From positions 62,001 to 126,000 of the forward strand of contig NZ_JTDK01000017.1 in assembly GCF_000802305.1 (NCBI RefSeq): a DNA stretch of 64,000 bases. Direction: 5' to 3'. How positions within the stretch are numbered: position 1 is the first letter of the stretch; every line of letters begins with the position of its first letter. The notes beneath the pieces were generated by a model that worked only from the letters and a program-made list of their open reading frames with translations, was not told the origin of the DNA and searched no databases. The position numbers and the translations under genes were made by a program. Below, piece after piece: positions 9,189 to 16,474 of this stretch. The stretch is from Microbacterium mangrovi. Lineage in GTDB: Bacteria > Actinomycetota > Actinomycetes > Actinomycetales > Microbacteriaceae.

Positions 9189-9405
9189 GCGGGCTCCAGG
9201 ATGAGGACCCCAGGCGGATGTGGGGTGGGGATGCCGGACAGGGGCAAGTCTACCGGGGTCCCCGGCGCCCTGACTGAATAGCGCACCCGGCGAAGGCGCC
9301 TCGCCGATCTTCGCTCGCTACTGCGTGCTGAAGACGCGATCCAACCGAGGTGAGACATCCCCGCCTGCCCTGTGCTCGCTTGCGAATATTGCGCAGCATC
9401 CGGAA

Positions 9406-9411
9406 TATTCT
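9406..9411 (+). promoter_or_regulatory. TATTCT -10 element of a leaderless transcript
   Basis: TATTCT ends 6 nt before ATG 9418, with no Shine-Dalgarno between them. A second GAATATT copy lies about 20 bp upstream (GCGAATATTGCG), which could be part of an operator. Similar TAnnnT-to-start spacing is seen at 690, 13624, 36961, 39646, 49160 and 56426. Confidence 0.6.
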
Positions 9412-9417
9412 CAACCC

Positions 9418-10500
9418 ATGCCCGTCACCCTCACCCGCGAGCAGGCGCGCCGCGTCGCGGTGCGTGCCCAGCTCCTCGACGCCTCCCGTCCTGGCGACGT
9501 CGTCGAGGTCGCCGAGCAGCTCGGGTACATCAAGATCGACCCCACCGCGACGATCGCCCCCGCGGAGCACACCATCCTCTGGTCGCGGATCGGCTGGTCA
9601 TACGAGGTCGGACAACTCAAGAAAGCCGCCGAAGACGACCGCCAGCTGTTCGAGTTCGACGGTGCGTTCCGGCCGATCAGCCTGCTGCCGCTGATGCTCC
9701 CCGACATGCGGGAGTGGCCCAAGCGCGAGAGCTCCCGGCAGTGGCTCGACGCGAACGCCAGGTTCCGCAGCGACGTCCTCGCCCGGCTCAAAGCGGACGG
9801 GCCGCTGCTGGCATCCGACATCCCTGACACCGCGCAGGTGTCCCGCGCTCCCGACGGCTGGTCGGGCACGAACCAGACGCTCACGATGCTCGACTTCCTG
9901 TCCCGCCAGGGCGAGGTCGCCGTCGTCCGGCGGGAGGGGCGCCACCGCGTGTGGGACCTCGCCGAGCGCGTCTACCCGCAGGACCTCCCCGAGTACTCCG
10001 CCGAGGATGCTGAGCGGATGCTCCAGGAACGGCGGCTGCAGGCATCCGGAATCGCCCGCCCCCACTGGTACTGGACCGGCGTCGGCAAGACCACCGGCGA
10101 GGCGGCCGTCGTCGAGGGGACCAGCCAGAAGTTCCGCGTCGATCCGGAGGCGCTCGCCGCGCTCGACGACGATCCGGGCGGACGCGTCGCGTTCCTCAAC
10201 CCCTACGACAGCATGCTGTTCGACCGCAAACGGCTCGAGGACCTCTTCGAGTTCACGTACGTGCTCGAGCAGTTCAAGCCGAAGGCGCAGCGCGTGTACG
10301 GATACTTCGCGCATCCGGTCCTGCTCGGCGACCGGTTCATCGGGATGCTGGATGCCGAGGTCGACCGCAAACAGGAGGTGCTGCGCGTCAACGCCGTGCA
10401 CGAGCTTCTCCCGTGGGAACCGGAGGAGCACGAGATGGTGCGCGCCGAGATCGCCGACCTGGGCGAGTGGCTCGGGATGCCGGTCACCGGGCTGGCGTGA
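9418..10500 (+). CDS. YcaQ/AlkX-type winged-helix DNA glycosylase family protein
   Basis: A 360-aa member of the HTH_42 (winged helix DNA-binding, PF06224) family that includes the E. coli crosslink-repair glycosylase YcaQ and Streptomyces AlkX/AlkZ. The family hallmark QLGYIKIDPTATI is at about 40-52, followed by HTILWSRIG. Later landmarks are HWYWTGVGKTTGEAAVVEG, FLNPYDSMLFDRKRLEDLF and the C-terminal VNAVHELLPWEPEEHEMVRA. The usual catalytic QxD/QxQ motif appears as KID here (I cannot see the canonical Gln-x-Asp), so activity on interstrand crosslinks is uncertain. ATG 9418 is chosen because TATTCT lies exactly 6 nt upstream. It is monocistronic. Confidence 0.8.
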   Translation: MPVTLTREQARRVAVRAQLLDASRPGDVVEVAEQLGYIKIDPTATIAPAEHTILWSRIGWSYEVGQLKKAAEDDRQLFEFDGAFRPISLLPLMLPDMREWPKRESSRQWLDANARFRSDVLARLKADGPLLASDIPDTAQVSRAPDGWSGTNQTLTMLDFLSRQGEVAVVRREGRHRVWDLAERVYPQDLPEYSAEDAERMLQERRLQASGIARPHWYWTGVGKTTGEAAVVEGTSQKFRVDPEALAALDDDPGGRVAFLNPYDSMLFDRKRLEDLFEFTYVLEQFKPKAQRVYGYFAHPVLLGDRFIGMLDAEVDRKQEVLRVNAVHELLPWEPEEHEMVRAEIADLGEWLGMPVTGLA

Positions 10501-10561
10501 CGGTCTCCGAGCCACGGGAACTCCCGGAAGCGGGGGATTGCCCTCGGCGCATCCAGGCTGG

Positions 10562-11509
10562 TCACGTCACGGGGGCCGGTGTTGAACGGGGCTGCGCGTT
10601 CGCGGAGAGCGTGGCGTGCGGGCGGGAGCGCAGGCGGTATGCCGCGACGGTCCCGGTACCCATCATGACGAGTGCGAATGACCAGAGGCCGAGGCAGATT
10701 GCGATGCCGAGGTGGAGTGTGACGATCAGGGCGAGTGCGTACTTCTTCCAGTGCCAGCTGCTGAGGAGGAGGACGCCGATTACGCACTCCAAGATGATCG
10801 TTCCCCAGGTGAGGATGGCGGTGCCGGGAGCGGTGTCACTGACGGTTCGCATGATGTCGCCGACGGACCCGGACGGACCGAAGTACGGATCGCGGAGGAT
10901 GAAGTACATCGCTGACCCATCGAGCCACTCCGGGACGGCGATCTTCGAGAGGCCGCTCTCAAGATAGAGACCTGCGAGTTGGATATTCAGGGCGAGAGCG
11001 GCGGCGTACCCGATCGCCTGTAGTCCTGGGCGGGCAAGGGTCCGGGATGGTGGGACCCATGCGCAGATCCGGGCGTCGGCTGCCGTGATGATGGCGATGA
11101 AGATCGTGGCGAAGGCTGCGACGGCTTCGCCCCCGTCGGGCAGGGACAGCGAGATATTCATCGAGATCGACACCCAGATGTGAAGTATCGAAATGTATCG
11201 CGGAAAGACCCCTGACATGACGAGCAGAAGGATGGCGATCCCTACCCATTGACCGGCGGCGGTGGGCACCTGCTGGCCGAGACAGAACGTGGAGAATTGT
11301 CTAGGTGGCTCGCAATGTGCGTGGGGTGAAACCCCCAGGATGGTTGCTGTCAGGTTTGTCCAGTTGGTGAGGCCGAGCGTCAGCAGTTGTGCCAGGGCGA
11401 TCAGGCTGCGGCCGATCTGGACGTTTGCGGCGCGAGGGTCGAACCGTGGGATATTCCGTGCGAGTGCTCGTAGCGCGCCGGAGAGCGGTGTGAAGGACAA
11501 TGGGTTCAT
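10562..11509 (-). CDS. SdpB-like HTTM membrane protein of an SDP-type toxin system
   Basis: A 315-aa polytopic membrane protein resembling SdpB of Bacillus subtilis (about 320 aa), which has an HTTM/vitamin-K-carboxylase-like membrane domain and is required with SdpA to produce the active SDP peptide from pro-SdpC. Visible here are six or more hydrophobic segments (for example LIALAQLLTLGLTNW, GIAILLLVMSGVFPRYISIL, LALNIQLAGLYLESGLSKI), followed by VPEWLDGSAMYFILRDPYFG, and a last block ALIVTLHLGIAICLGLWSFA. The ATG overlaps the stop of the SdpA-like gene (ATGA), so the two are coupled. It is the last gene of a five-gene minus-strand operon. The assignment rests on domain type, length and context; no alignment was possible. 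Confidence 0.8.
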   Translation of the reverse strand: MNPLSFTPLSGALRALARNIPRFDPRAANVQIGRSLIALAQLLTLGLTNWTNLTATILGVSPHAHCEPPRQFSTFCLGQQVPTAAGQWVGIAILLLVMSGVFPRYISILHIWVSISMNISLSLPDGGEAVAAFATIFIAIITAADARICAWVPPSRTLARPGLQAIGYAAALALNIQLAGLYLESGLSKIAVPEWLDGSAMYFILRDPYFGPSGSVGDIMRTVSDTAPGTAILTWGTIILECVIGVLLLSSWHWKKYALALIVTLHLGIAICLGLWSFALVMMGTGTVAAYRLRSRPHATLSANAQPRSTPAPVT

Positions 11510-12075
11510 CCTTTGCAGGTGACGTTGATGTCCGCGTACTCGACTACCCGGATTCGGTTCGGGACCTCGCGGCGGTAGGTCCATTTGGCGGGAACCTCGG
11601 AAACGAGGCGGAATGGTCCACAGAAGTACTTCCCGTTCGTCGGGTTGGCGATCTTGCTCCGGTCCTTGGCTGGACGGCCGAGGCACACATTGAGGTAGTC
11701 GTCGCAGGTCGTGAAGCGCACTTCGGATGCGAGGATCGCGAGTTCCGTTGGCTGTGCGCGCTGATTGCGGCTCAGGCCAAAGGCATTCCGAACGGAGCTC
11801 TGGGGGAGGGTGCCCGCGCGTGTCCACACGTTGCCGCTGTTCTGCCGGTATGCGACGAGAGTTGCAGCTTGCGGACTTCGTGTGAAGAACGCCCAGGCCT
11901 GTGAAAGGGGCAACGAAAGATCGCGTTGGATCGTCCGGGCGGACGCGCGCTGGTCCGTCAGGACATTCGTGGGCCACGAGACTGCGACTGTTCCAGCCAG
12001 CCACACGAGGATCAGGGCGAGCGCGATCCAAAATGCTGGTTCGCCGGGCGTCCTGGATCGCGCTCGCGTGCCCAC
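11506..12075 (-). CDS. SdpA-like maturation protein of an SDP-type toxin system
   Basis: A 189-aa protein with one N-terminal membrane helix (FWIALALILVWLAGTVAVSW) and an extracytoplasmic domain containing SLPLSQAWAFFTRSPQ, a typical SdpA-family segment, and four cysteines (TTCDDYLNVCLG, KYFCGPFRL, NVTCKG) that could form disulfides outside the membrane. In B. subtilis, SdpA and SdpB are jointly needed to mature SdpC into the 42-residue cannibalism toxin. The GTG start overlaps the TAG of the sdpC-like gene (TAGTG), and the stop overlaps sdpB (ATGA). I take GTG 12075 as the start because of that coupling. Cysteine content and length are somewhat larger than the Bacillus protein (158 aa). Confidence 0.78.
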   Translation of the reverse strand: MGTRARSRTPGEPAFWIALALILVWLAGTVAVSWPTNVLTDQRASARTIQRDLSLPLSQAWAFFTRSPQAATLVAYRQNSGNVWTRAGTLPQSSVRNAFGLSRNQRAQPTELAILASEVRFTTCDDYLNVCLGRPAKDRSKIANPTNGKYFCGPFRLVSEVPAKWTYRREVPNRIRVVEYADINVTCKG

Positions 12076-12728
12076 TACAGCGCCCCGGCGAGTGCCTGAG
12101 CGTACTGCTGCTGCCTGAGGTCGCTCGTGTCGTCGGGACGCTCGTAGAACGCGAGTACGACGCCTGCGATGCTGGCAACGAGGGCGACGGAAACGGCAAA
12201 CCCAACGCTGACGACGGCGGTGTTGTACAGCGCGATGTAGTTCTGGCCGACGGCCCAGCCCGAGCTCACAGCTTTGCTCGTGAGCAGGCGCCTCGGCCCA
12301 GTGGACGCCGACGCCGTGGCAGTGATGCCCCGCAGATCGGACGCGAAGGCCTTCATGCCGGCCTCCGCCTTGTAGGGGTCTCGAGCTTGAAGCTGAGCTG
12401 TGACACGTTCATGGAAGCTGGGATCGGCAGTGGTCAACGTTCGAACGATGCCTGACACGGTCGATGCATTTGGCTCCGGCTGCACGACGATCCCTAGCGA
12501 CTCGATCAGGTCCGGCCGGTCGTCCGCTGCCGGACCGCGTCCGAACAAGAAGAACTCGACGATGTCGGCATCGCTGTATTTGGGATCCTGCGGCTGCGGC
12601 GAGTCCGCAGCGGCCACCACCTGAGACGCGGAGTCCGCTCCGGAATCCTGCGGCTGCGATGGCGCTGCCGTGAGCGAGGAGCTGGCGAGCGCACCAGCGG
12701 TGATGAGCGCGGCGATAGATGTGTGCAT
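12075..12728 (-). CDS. SdpC-like pro-toxin (SDP family antimicrobial peptide precursor)
   Basis: A 217-aa secreted precursor. Residues 1-22 form a Sec signal (MHTSIAALITAGALASSSLT, then AA). The pro-region contains YSDADIVEFFLFGRGPAADD, which lines up by eye with the FSGEDYFRGLLFGQGEV region of B. subtilis SdpC, and DPSFHERVTAQLQARDPYKA, comparable to its PQYMDELKQSIDSKDPKK region. Residues about 152-195 make a long hydrophobic stretch (NYIALYNTAVVSVGFAVSVA...) that would be the membrane-inserting toxin, followed by a polar tail. Unlike SDP, this region has no cysteines, so no disulfide. ATG 12728 has GGAA 8 nt upstream. It lies between the immunity-like and the sdpA/sdpB-like genes. Confidence 0.8.
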   Translation of the reverse strand: MHTSIAALITAGALASSSLTAAPSQPQDSGADSASQVVAAADSPQPQDPKYSDADIVEFFLFGRGPAADDRPDLIESLGIVVQPEPNASTVSGIVRTLTTADPSFHERVTAQLQARDPYKAEAGMKAFASDLRGITATASASTGPRRLLTSKAVSSGWAVGQNYIALYNTAVVSVGFAVSVALVASIAGVVLAFYERPDDTSDLRQQQYAQALAGAL

Positions 12729-12786
12729 GGAAGTCGTTCCGTTCTTCTTCGGTCGGTCGAGCGAGGTGGCGTAGTTCTCAAGAGGT

Positions 12787-13317
12787 CTAGTTGTCGGGCT
12801 CCTCCTGACTGGATCCCGGGGGGATCCTCGGCGCGACGTATCGCGGCAGGGCCACGGGGAACCCGAGAACCAGGCCGTAGAGGACACCTGCTCCGAGCAC
12901 CACGGCGATATCTTCCGCAGCCTGCCCGGGCGCGCGGGCAGCCGACATCATCGGAAACCAGATCCACGCGATCGTTCCCAGGAACCACCCCGCCGCTGCA
13001 AAGCCGAGGGCACCTTTCCATCGCGGAATGTCGTCATGGTTCAAGCCGATGACGAGTGTGCAGAGCAGCCCGAGCGTCGCGCCGAACGCGACCGGTATCA
13101 AGACCGCGATGGAAGGCGACGCCCAACTGTCAGCGAGTCCCGAACTGTTCCAGTGGACGGCGATCCGTGACGGTTTGTGAGGCCATGTGAAGAACGAGAC
13201 GAGTACAGACACCGCCGGCGCCCAGGACAAGACGGCGGTGACAATGAGGCCCCCTGCAACCCGTCGGTTCCCGGGTCGCGACGGAATGCGGGCGTCAGAG
13301 CTGTCGTCGGATTGCAT
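12787..13317 (-). CDS. DUF1648 membrane protein, probable half of an SdpI-type immunity system
   Basis: A 176-aa membrane protein with a DUF1648-type motif (PSRIAVHWNSSGLADSWASP, about 49-68) flanked by hydrophobic helices (GLIVTAVLSWAPAVSVLVSF, AVLIPVAFGATLGLLCTLVI, GALGFAAAGWFLGTIAWIW, VLGAGVLYGLVLGFPVALP). In B. subtilis SdpI, DUF1648 is the N-terminal half and the SdpI domain the C-terminal half of one protein. Here DUF1648 is a separate gene that overlaps the preceding SdpI-domain gene by 23 nt. It sits directly upstream of the sdpC-like toxin gene. I infer that it helps confer self-immunity; it could instead be an unrelated transporter-like protein. Confidence 0.72.
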   Translation of the reverse strand: MQSDDSSDARIPSRPGNRRVAGGLIVTAVLSWAPAVSVLVSFFTWPHKPSRIAVHWNSSGLADSWASPSIAVLIPVAFGATLGLLCTLVIGLNHDDIPRWKGALGFAAAGWFLGTIAWIWFPMMSAARAPGQAAEDIAVVLGAGVLYGLVLGFPVALPRYVAPRIPPGSSQEEPDN

Positions 13318-13624
13318 GGGATCCCCGCACCGCCCCCCAAATCACGCTGGCCAGAAGAAGACCACAGTTGATCAGGGTGCCCGCGATATCTCCGACCTCG
13401 GCGAAGGACGAGACGAGGGCGACCACTCCGAAGCTCAGGACGGCTGCGACGACGAGGGGGATGATCGCGGCACGATGCCCAACTTTCCACGCTTCCTCCG
13501 ATGCGAAGAAGGTTGCGACGCGGATACCCACGAGCGGATTCCGCTGAATCCTCCCCACCGCGCAGAGCACTACGACGATCGTGATGACCACGATCAGAGC
13601 GGCTAACATCATCGTTCCGAGCAC
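13295..13624 (-). CDS. SdpI-domain membrane protein, probable toxin immunity
   Basis: A 109-aa three-span membrane protein with the SdpI signature IQRNPLVGIRVATFFASEEAWKV split as RNPLVGIRVATFFASEEAWK (about 28-47), followed by GHRAAIIPLVVAAVLSFG. SdpI in Bacillus both protects against SDP and sequesters the SdpR repressor. No SdpR-like regulator is next to it here. GTG 13624 is chosen because TAGCGT at 13631-13636 lies 6 nt upstream (leaderless); ATGs at 13612 and 13609 are alternatives. It is the first gene of the operon and is preceded by the tandem ACTCAAT element at 13674-13701. Confidence 0.78.
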   Translation of the reverse strand: MLGTMMLAALIVVITIVVVLCAVGRIQRNPLVGIRVATFFASEEAWKVGHRAAIIPLVVAAVLSFGVVALVSSFAEVGDIAGTLINCGLLLASVIWGAVRGSHAIRRQL

Positions 13625-13630
13625 ACGCCG

Positions 13631-13701
13631 ACGCTACGAGGCTCGGTCACGCCCGAATCTCCCAAAGCGCGAAATTGAGTACTGCAAACGCGATATTGAG
13701 T
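13631..13701 (-). promoter_or_regulatory. Tandem ACTCAAT promoter element driving the SDP-like operon
   Basis: On the minus strand: ACTCAAT (13701-13695), 14 nt, ACTCAAT (13680-13674), 37 nt, TAGCGT (13636-13631), 6 nt, GTG start. This is one of eight copies of the same arrangement in the window and the one with the clearest leaderless start. The heptamers lie on one helical face (21 bp apart), as expected for an activator bound about 48-76 bp upstream of the transcription start. Confidence 0.65.
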
Positions 13702-13838
13702 AGACATCGCCCAAAGTCGTGGGCCGGCGTTTATGCGCGTGCACGTCGCCGCGCCGGGCTGAATAGGGTCGCCTCGAACCGGTCGCCGGGCTGAGCCGAG
13801 CATCACACCTCGGCCGCCCCACCTGTCGGCCGTAACCC

Positions 13839-14747
13839 CTAGAACACAGACCAGCCCGTCTTCGTTGTAAACGCATCCAGCGCCGCAACGCCCGCCACCG
13901 AGTTGCCACGCTCATCCAGGCCGGGTCCCCACACCGCGATGGAGCACCGCCCGGGACAGATCGCGAGGATGCCGCCCCCGACGCCGCTCTTGCCCGGAAG
14001 GCCGACGCGGTAGGCGAATTCGCCCGCGGCGTCGTACGTGCCGCACGTCAGCATGACGGCATTGATGCGCTTCGTCTGGCGAGCGGACGGCCCCTGCGAG
14101 CCGTCGCGAAGCGCGCCATGGCAGGCGAGGAAGAGCCCTGCGAGCGCGAGATCCCGGCAGCTGATCGCGATGGCGCAGTGCCGGATGTACTGGTCGACGA
14201 TGTTGTGCGGATCACCGTGCAGATTCCCGTACGAGGCCAGGAAGTGCGCGAGGGCAAGATTTCGTTGCGAGTGGGATGCCTCGGATTCGACGACCGCCTG
14301 GTCGAACTCGATCACGGCGTTGCCGGATTCCGTCCGGAGGAACTGCAGAACGGCATCCGCCGCATCCCCGACGTGTCCGGCGAGATGGTCGGTGACGACC
14401 AGCGCCCCGGCATTGATGAACGGGTTGCGCGGCAGCCCGTTCTCGTACTCGAGCTGGACGAGCGAATTGAAGGCGCTTCCCGATGGCTCGCGGCCGACGC
14501 GAGACCATACGGAGTTGTCCGACGCCAACGCCAGAGACAGGGTGAAGAGCTTGGAGATGCTCTGCATCGAGAACGGCGTCAGCCAGTCACCGACGCCGTA
14601 ACTGGTGCCGTCCGGCAGAGCGACCGCGATGCCGAACTGCCGAGGATCAACGGATGCCAGCGCCGGGATGTAGTTGGCGACCCTGCCTTCTCCGATGTGT
14701 CCCGCGACTTCGTCGGCGACCTCAGCGAGCACACGATTCATGTCCAC
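13839..14747 (-). CDS. glsA: Glutaminase A
   Basis: A 302-aa beta-lactamase-fold glutaminase that hydrolyses L-glutamine to glutamate and ammonia in the cytoplasm. The catalytic SxxK is at S63-K66 (FSMQSISKLFTL). Other family blocks are RVGREPSGSAFNSLVQLEYE, GLPRNPFINAGALVVTDHL (substrate-binding Asn), and FAYRVGLPGKSGVGGGILAI near the C-terminus. The length is normal, and there is no STAS or cNMP domain. ATG 14747 starts MDMNRVL; the second Met is also possible. It is single-gene, with its 3' end close to the SDP-like locus on the same strand. Confidence 0.95.
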   Translation of the reverse strand: MDMNRVLAEVADEVAGHIGEGRVANYIPALASVDPRQFGIAVALPDGTSYGVGDWLTPFSMQSISKLFTLSLALASDNSVWSRVGREPSGSAFNSLVQLEYENGLPRNPFINAGALVVTDHLAGHVGDAADAVLQFLRTESGNAVIEFDQAVVESEASHSQRNLALAHFLASYGNLHGDPHNIVDQYIRHCAIAISCRDLALAGLFLACHGALRDGSQGPSARQTKRINAVMLTCGTYDAAGEFAYRVGLPGKSGVGGGILAICPGRCSIAVWGPGLDERGNSVAGVAALDAFTTKTGWSVF

Positions 14748-14830
14748 AGAGAGCGATTATCGTCGGTCGGCCTGCTCCTTCACACGAGGATGCGGGCAGC
14801 CGGATCATCCGCCTGCCCGCACCCTCAGGG

Positions 14831-15028
14831 TCACGCGAGTTCAGCCGAGAACCGCTGCTGAGCGGCGTCGAACTCGAGCACGCGCAAGTTCAGCTCGGCT
14901 CCGAGCGTTGCTTTCACGCCCCGCGCGAGCCCTGGCCACCCGGCATACTCCACGAGAACGCCGAACGGGACCGGCTTCGTGACGGTCGCGGTGATGAGAT
15001 CACCGGCCTGCGGAGTCTGATCGTCCAT
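14831..15028 (-). CDS. Small S1-like beta-barrel protein
   Basis: A 65-aa soluble protein with a compact beta pattern: GDLITATVTKPVPFGVLVEY followed by GVKATLGAELNLRVLEFD, which resembles a shortened S1/OB-fold RNA-binding domain (the G-x-V-x-F-G-V-LVE-Y pattern). ATG 15028 is supported by GGAGGTGG 5-6 nt upstream. No operon partner is obvious. The role is unknown; nucleic-acid or ribosome binding is only a guess from the fold. Confidence 0.65.
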   Translation of the reverse strand: MDDQTPQAGDLITATVTKPVPFGVLVEYAGWPGLARGVKATLGAELNLRVLEFDAAQQRFSAELA

Positions 15029-15187
15029 GCATCCACCTCCTCTCCCGGATCGGGCGAAGGAGGACAGGAGGATCACGGGGCGGTCGGGCAGACCTTCCAA
15101 TTCGTGCCGCGCATCGCGTCCAGCACCATCCCGATCTTCACAGGACCAGTGTAGAGAGGCTTCGCCGACTCCGCGTAGCGAGGAGTT

Positions 15188-15403
15188 TCAGCGGGTCCGT
15201 CGTCTGCGGCGACGCGCCTCTACATGCCAGGCCGTCCACAGACTGAGGATCGCCATCTGAAGCAGAAACCACGCCCCGGGGTGACCGGTCCTGACCGCGA
15301 TGGGCATGAGGACGAGTAGTCCCACCGCAAGCAGAACTCCGGCACCGACGGTGAACACGATCCGTTCACGGGGCCACTTCTGACGGCTGTCCCTTGACTC
15401 CAT
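15188..15403 (-). CDS. Small two-span membrane protein
   Basis: A 71-aa protein with two hydrophobic helices (IVFTVGAGVLLAVGLLVLMPIAV, abbreviated VGAGVLLAVGLLVLM, and WFLLQMAILSLWTAWHV) and a basic tail ending RRRRRRTR. I do not recognise a family. Its upstream region carries a slightly diverged copy of the tandem ACTCAAT promoter (15492-15562), reading towards it. That places it with the SDP-like operon and other envelope genes of the window. Confidence 0.6.
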   Translation of the reverse strand: MESRDSRQKWPRERIVFTVGAGVLLAVGLLVLMPIAVRTGHPGAWFLLQMAILSLWTAWHVEARRRRRRTR

Positions 15404-15491
15404 CGTTCGTCACCTACTCCTTCACGGTCCGTGCCATGGTTCGACGCCGTCTTCATCGAACGGTGTCAGCGCGAGCGCATCGGCCCTCGAC

Positions 15492-15562
15492 ACGTTATGG
15501 ATCGGTGGACGACGACGACGCCCGAACGGGCAGATTGAGTAGGGATGGGAGCAGTCTTGAGT
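15492..15562 (-). promoter_or_regulatory. Diverged tandem ACTCAAT promoter element (22-bp spacing)
   Basis: On the minus strand: ACTCAAG (15562-15556), 15 nt, ACTCAAT (15540-15534), 36 nt, TAACGT (15497-15492). It differs from the other copies by one extra spacer base and one heptamer mismatch, but keeps the exact distance to a -10-like hexamer. It reads towards the 71-aa membrane protein gene ending at 15403. With the next element it forms a divergent pair in the 413-bp gene-free stretch 15404-15816. Confidence 0.5.
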
Positions 15563-15687
15563 GCCTGGTCGGGATTTCCGTGCGGGCCAAGGCGGGAGCA
15601 CCTGTAACGAGCGCGACCGCGCTGCACGACGATCGGCGAGGACCACTCACGGAACCGGTTCCAGCCACTCACCTCTGTGGCTGCGCC

Positions 15688-15757
15688 ACTCAAATCAGGC
15701 CCGCTGATACTCAATTCCCCCTGCAGCGCGTTGCCCGGTGCGCTCGCCGCCTACCGT
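15688..15757 (+). promoter_or_regulatory. Tandem ACTCAAT promoter element upstream of a small membrane gene
   Basis: ACTCAAA (15688-15694), 14 nt, ACTCAAT (15709-15715), 36 nt, TACCGT (15752-15757). The gene at 15817 follows after a leader of about 50 nt that contains a Shine-Dalgarno (CAGGGG). The rest of the 15404-15816 gap shows no gene. Confidence 0.6.
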
Positions 15758-15816
15758 GACTTCACGACGCCGGCGAGGACGTCGACACCCACCCAACCGG
15801 CCCAGTAGATCAGGGG

Positions 15817-16047
15817 ATGCCGCGCATGATGAAGATCCGGGAGCCTCTCATCGTCCTCGGCTGGGTCTTGATCACGCTCGCGGTGGTCGGCTCGATCGCG
15901 TCGATCTCCGTCATGCGCGCGGGAGGTTTCGCGGGTGGCGTCAACCTCGCGGTCAACGTCCTCGCCACGGTGGGTGGCGCGATCGTCCTGATCGGCCAGC
16001 GTCGTCGAGCCGTCAAGCGGGCGGCGCGTGAGAACCGACCCGACTGA
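15817..16047 (+). CDS. Small two-span membrane protein
   Basis: A 76-aa protein: a short N-terminus (MPRMMKIRE), two membrane helices (LIVLGWVLITLAVVGSIASI and LAVNVLATVGGAIVLIG), then a basic cytoplasmic tail (QRRRAVKRAARE). No family recognised. CAGGGG 5 nt before ATG 15817 serves as ribosome binding site; an ATG at 15826 is also possible. It is preceded by a tandem ACTCAAT promoter element. Its last codons and stop lie inside the first unit of a 28-bp tandem duplication. Confidence 0.6.
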   Translation: MPRMMKIREPLIVLGWVLITLAVVGSIASISVMRAGGFAGGVNLAVNVLATVGGAIVLIGQRRRAVKRAARENRPD

Positions 16048-16092
16048 CCCGATGCGTCATCTCAGACCCGACTGACCCGATGCGTCATCTCA
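16037..16092. repeat. 28-bp tandem duplication spanning a stop codon
   Basis: Two perfect 28-bp units (16037-16064 and 16065-16092), each containing GACTGACCCGATGCGTCATC, followed by seven bases of a third. The stop codon of the upstream gene lies in unit 1. This looks like replication slippage. Confidence 0.9.
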
Positions 16093-16145
16093 GACCCGAG
16101 GCCTGGATGCGACGGCAAGCACCCTTCGCACGAAAGGACGACGTC

Positions 16146-16370
16146 ATGCGACTCCATTCCCTGCACAAAGCAGCCCTCCTGCTCACCTGCATCGGGACGG
16201 TCTGCTCTGCCGGCATCCTCGTCGCCAGCTTCATCGTCGGCCCCGACACGTCTGCGGGCCAGGAGCTCTCCGACATCGGCGCGCCGCTCACCCTGGGCTT
16301 CGTCGCCGTCTCCCTTGCGCTGAGCGCACCGTTGATCTGGCAGCGGATAGACCCGGACCGTCGTCGTTAG
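16146..16370 (+). CDS. Small two-span membrane protein
   Basis: A 74-aa protein with two hydrophobic segments (ALLLTCIGTVCSAGILVASF and PLTLGFVAVSLALSAPLIW) separated by a short polar loop (IVGPDTSAGQELSDIG). I do not recognise it. ATG 16146 is supported by AAAGGA 8 nt upstream. It follows the previous small membrane gene by about 100 nt and ends near a strong hairpin terminator, so the two may be one transcription unit with similar membrane roles. Confidence 0.6.
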   Translation: MRLHSLHKAALLLTCIGTVCSAGILVASFIVGPDTSAGQELSDIGAPLTLGFVAVSLALSAPLIWQRIDPDRRR

Positions 16371-16412
16371 GCGCGGCATCCCAGGGCCGCGCCCGACCGC
16401 CGAACACGACAC

Positions 16413-16442
16413 AGCCGCCGGCTTCCGTCAAAGCCGGCGGCT
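16413..16442. terminator. Bidirectional hairpin terminator
   Basis: AGCCGCCGGCTT / AAGCCGGCGGCT, a perfect 12-bp stem with a 6-nt loop, between the converging membrane-protein gene and fasciclin gene. There is no long T tract, as is usual in actinobacteria. Confidence 0.8.
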
Positions 16443-16474
16443 GTGCGCCCCCAGAACCCGCCCCCTCGGGTCGC

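Noticed and set aside
7239..9281. A 680-codon plus-strand frame opposite purL
   Set aside because: Shadow of purL codon bias, with no domain and no ribosome binding site.
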